A DNA stretch of 64,000 nucleotides, taken from assembly GCF_003336205.1 (NCBI RefSeq), contig NZ_QPIE01000004.1, positions 186,001 through 250,000 on the forward strand, given 5' to 3'. This stretch comes from Chryseobacterium lacus. Lineage in GTDB: Bacteria > Bacteroidota > Bacteroidia > Flavobacteriales > Weeksellaceae. The notes beneath the pieces are model-generated. The model was not told the origin of the DNA and did no database searches. It saw only the letters and a program-made list of their open reading frames with translations. The first letter of the stretch is position 1, and each line of letters starts with the position of its first letter. Position numbers and translations under genes: made by a program. This document shows, piece after piece, positions 63,419 through 64,000 of this stretch.

Positions 63419-64000
63419 ATGGTTTACGATTTAGAACAGGAAAATAAGGAAATTCTCGCACGCTACCGTGACCTGATTTCCAATACCTACCGAACGCTGG
63501 ACGAGGAACATAACAAGCTCATTCGTAAAGCGTTCGATATTGCTCTGGATGCCCATAAAGACCAGCGTCGGAAAACGGGGGAGCCTTATATTTACCATCC
63601 CATTGAAGTGGCCAAAATTGTAGCCAACGAAATCGGGCTTGGTGCTACTTCCATCGCCTGTGCGTTGCTTCATGATGTGATAGAAGATTCGGAATATACT
63701 TATGAAGACCTAAAAAAAATATTTGGAGAAAAAATCGCTGATATTGTCAATGGACTCACGAAGATCTCCATTATGAACCATCAGAACATCTCCATTCAAT
63801 CCGAAAATTACAGAAAACTTTTGCTGACTCTTTCTGAAGATTTCAGGGTGATTCTGATTAAAATTGCAGACCGGCTTCACAATATGCGGACACTGGAAAG
63901 CATGCGGCCCGATAAACAGAAGAAAATAGCATCGGAAACGGTATACATTTATGCGCCTTTAGCCCACCGATTGGGTTTGTACAATATTAAATCTGAACTG
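63419..64000 (+). CDS. RelA/SpoT (p)ppGpp synthetase/hydrolase, N-terminal part
   Basis: The start ATG at 63419 opens a frame that is still open at the window end (194 codons). It has the HD hydrolase domain (HPIEVAKIVANEIG, LLHDVIEDSEYTYEDL) and the start of the synthetase-linked region (RLHNMRTLESMRPDKQKKIA). Long bifunctional RSH enzymes make and degrade (p)ppGpp in the stringent response. The synthetase, TGS and ACT domains lie outside the window. Confidence 0.93.
   Translation, partial: MVYDLEQENKEILARYRDLISNTYRTLDEEHNKLIRKAFDIALDAHKDQRRKTGEPYIYHPIEVAKIVANEIGLGATSIACALLHDVIEDSEYTYEDLKKIFGEKIADIVNGLTKISIMNHQNISIQSENYRKLLLTLSEDFRVILIKIADRLHNMRTLESMRPDKQKKIASETVYIYAPLAHRLGLYNIKSEL

Noticed and set aside
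1-64000. tRNA or rRNA genes
   Set aside because: I looked for cloverleaf-like and rRNA-like sequence and found none; a covariance search could still reveal a small RNA I missed.

Overview
The window looks like chromosome from a Bacteroidota bacterium of the order Flavobacteriales, most likely the Chryseobacterium/Kaistella/Cloacibacterium group (Weeksellaceae). Evidence is the TAnnTTTG -7 promoter elements, the short primary sigma factor without region 1.1, an LpxC-FabZ fusion, a type IX secretion (T9SS) substrate with a C-terminal sorting domain, a PorX-type regulator, and many two-copy 'accessory plus core' neighbourhoods typical of this group. Genus is inference; no rRNA or tRNA gene was seen.

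Layout. 1-3.9 kb: small hypotheticals, a PAS-LuxR regulator, a DUF4349 lipoprotein and rpoD. 3.9-7.4 kb: gene-poor accessory stretch with simple repeats, hairpins, 85-bp direct repeats, a small HTH-like gene and a DUF6266 gene. 7.4-16.9 kb: a defence operon in which a two-gene Hachiman system (hamA, hamB) is nested between hsdS and hsdR of a type I restriction-modification system. 17-25.4 kb: M23 peptidase, M20 amidohydrolase plus alanine racemase, a heavy-metal P-type ATPase and an M49 peptidase. 25.6-30.4 kb: a redox/sulfur-handling cluster (truncated tlpA, rhodanese-thioredoxin, trxA, DUF2892, metallo-beta-lactamase-rhodanese) divergent from a Crp/Fnr regulator and a truncated tolC; the broken genes at both ends stop at copies of one ~55-bp repeat. 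30.6-41.5 kb: plug-domain protein, ATP-grasp enzyme, a 21-bp minisatellite, thiolase, T9SS cargo, and the polyphosphate genes ppk1/ppx. 40.9-50.7 kb: a clade II (Sec/lipoprotein type) nitrous oxide reductase locus with Crp/Fnr regulator, haem-copper-oxidase-like membrane protein, fasciclin lipoprotein, nosY, nosF, nosD, nosL, membrane protein, nosZ and two lipoprotein cytochromes c. 50.9-64 kb: core genes: porX, HD phosphohydrolase, lpxD-lpxC/fabZ-lpxA, efp, an lpxD paralogue, sucD, an MBL hydrolase, acs and the start of a RelA/SpoT gene.

How parts work together. NosZ would take electrons from the lipoprotein cytochromes to reduce N2O, with NosDFY/NosL supplying copper-site maturation; a perfect 18-bp palindrome sits 30.5 bp upstream of the -7 element of this operon. 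In the redox cluster an identical operator (GTAAC-N4-GTTAC) lies exactly 29.5 bp upstream of the -7 element of both the sulfur operon and tolC, so the Crp/Fnr protein encoded between them probably activates both from a class II position. The most notable items are this operator geometry, the nested Hachiman system, an in-frame palindromic repeat in hsdS, the repeat-bracketed redox island, and the repeat-rich DUF6266 island.
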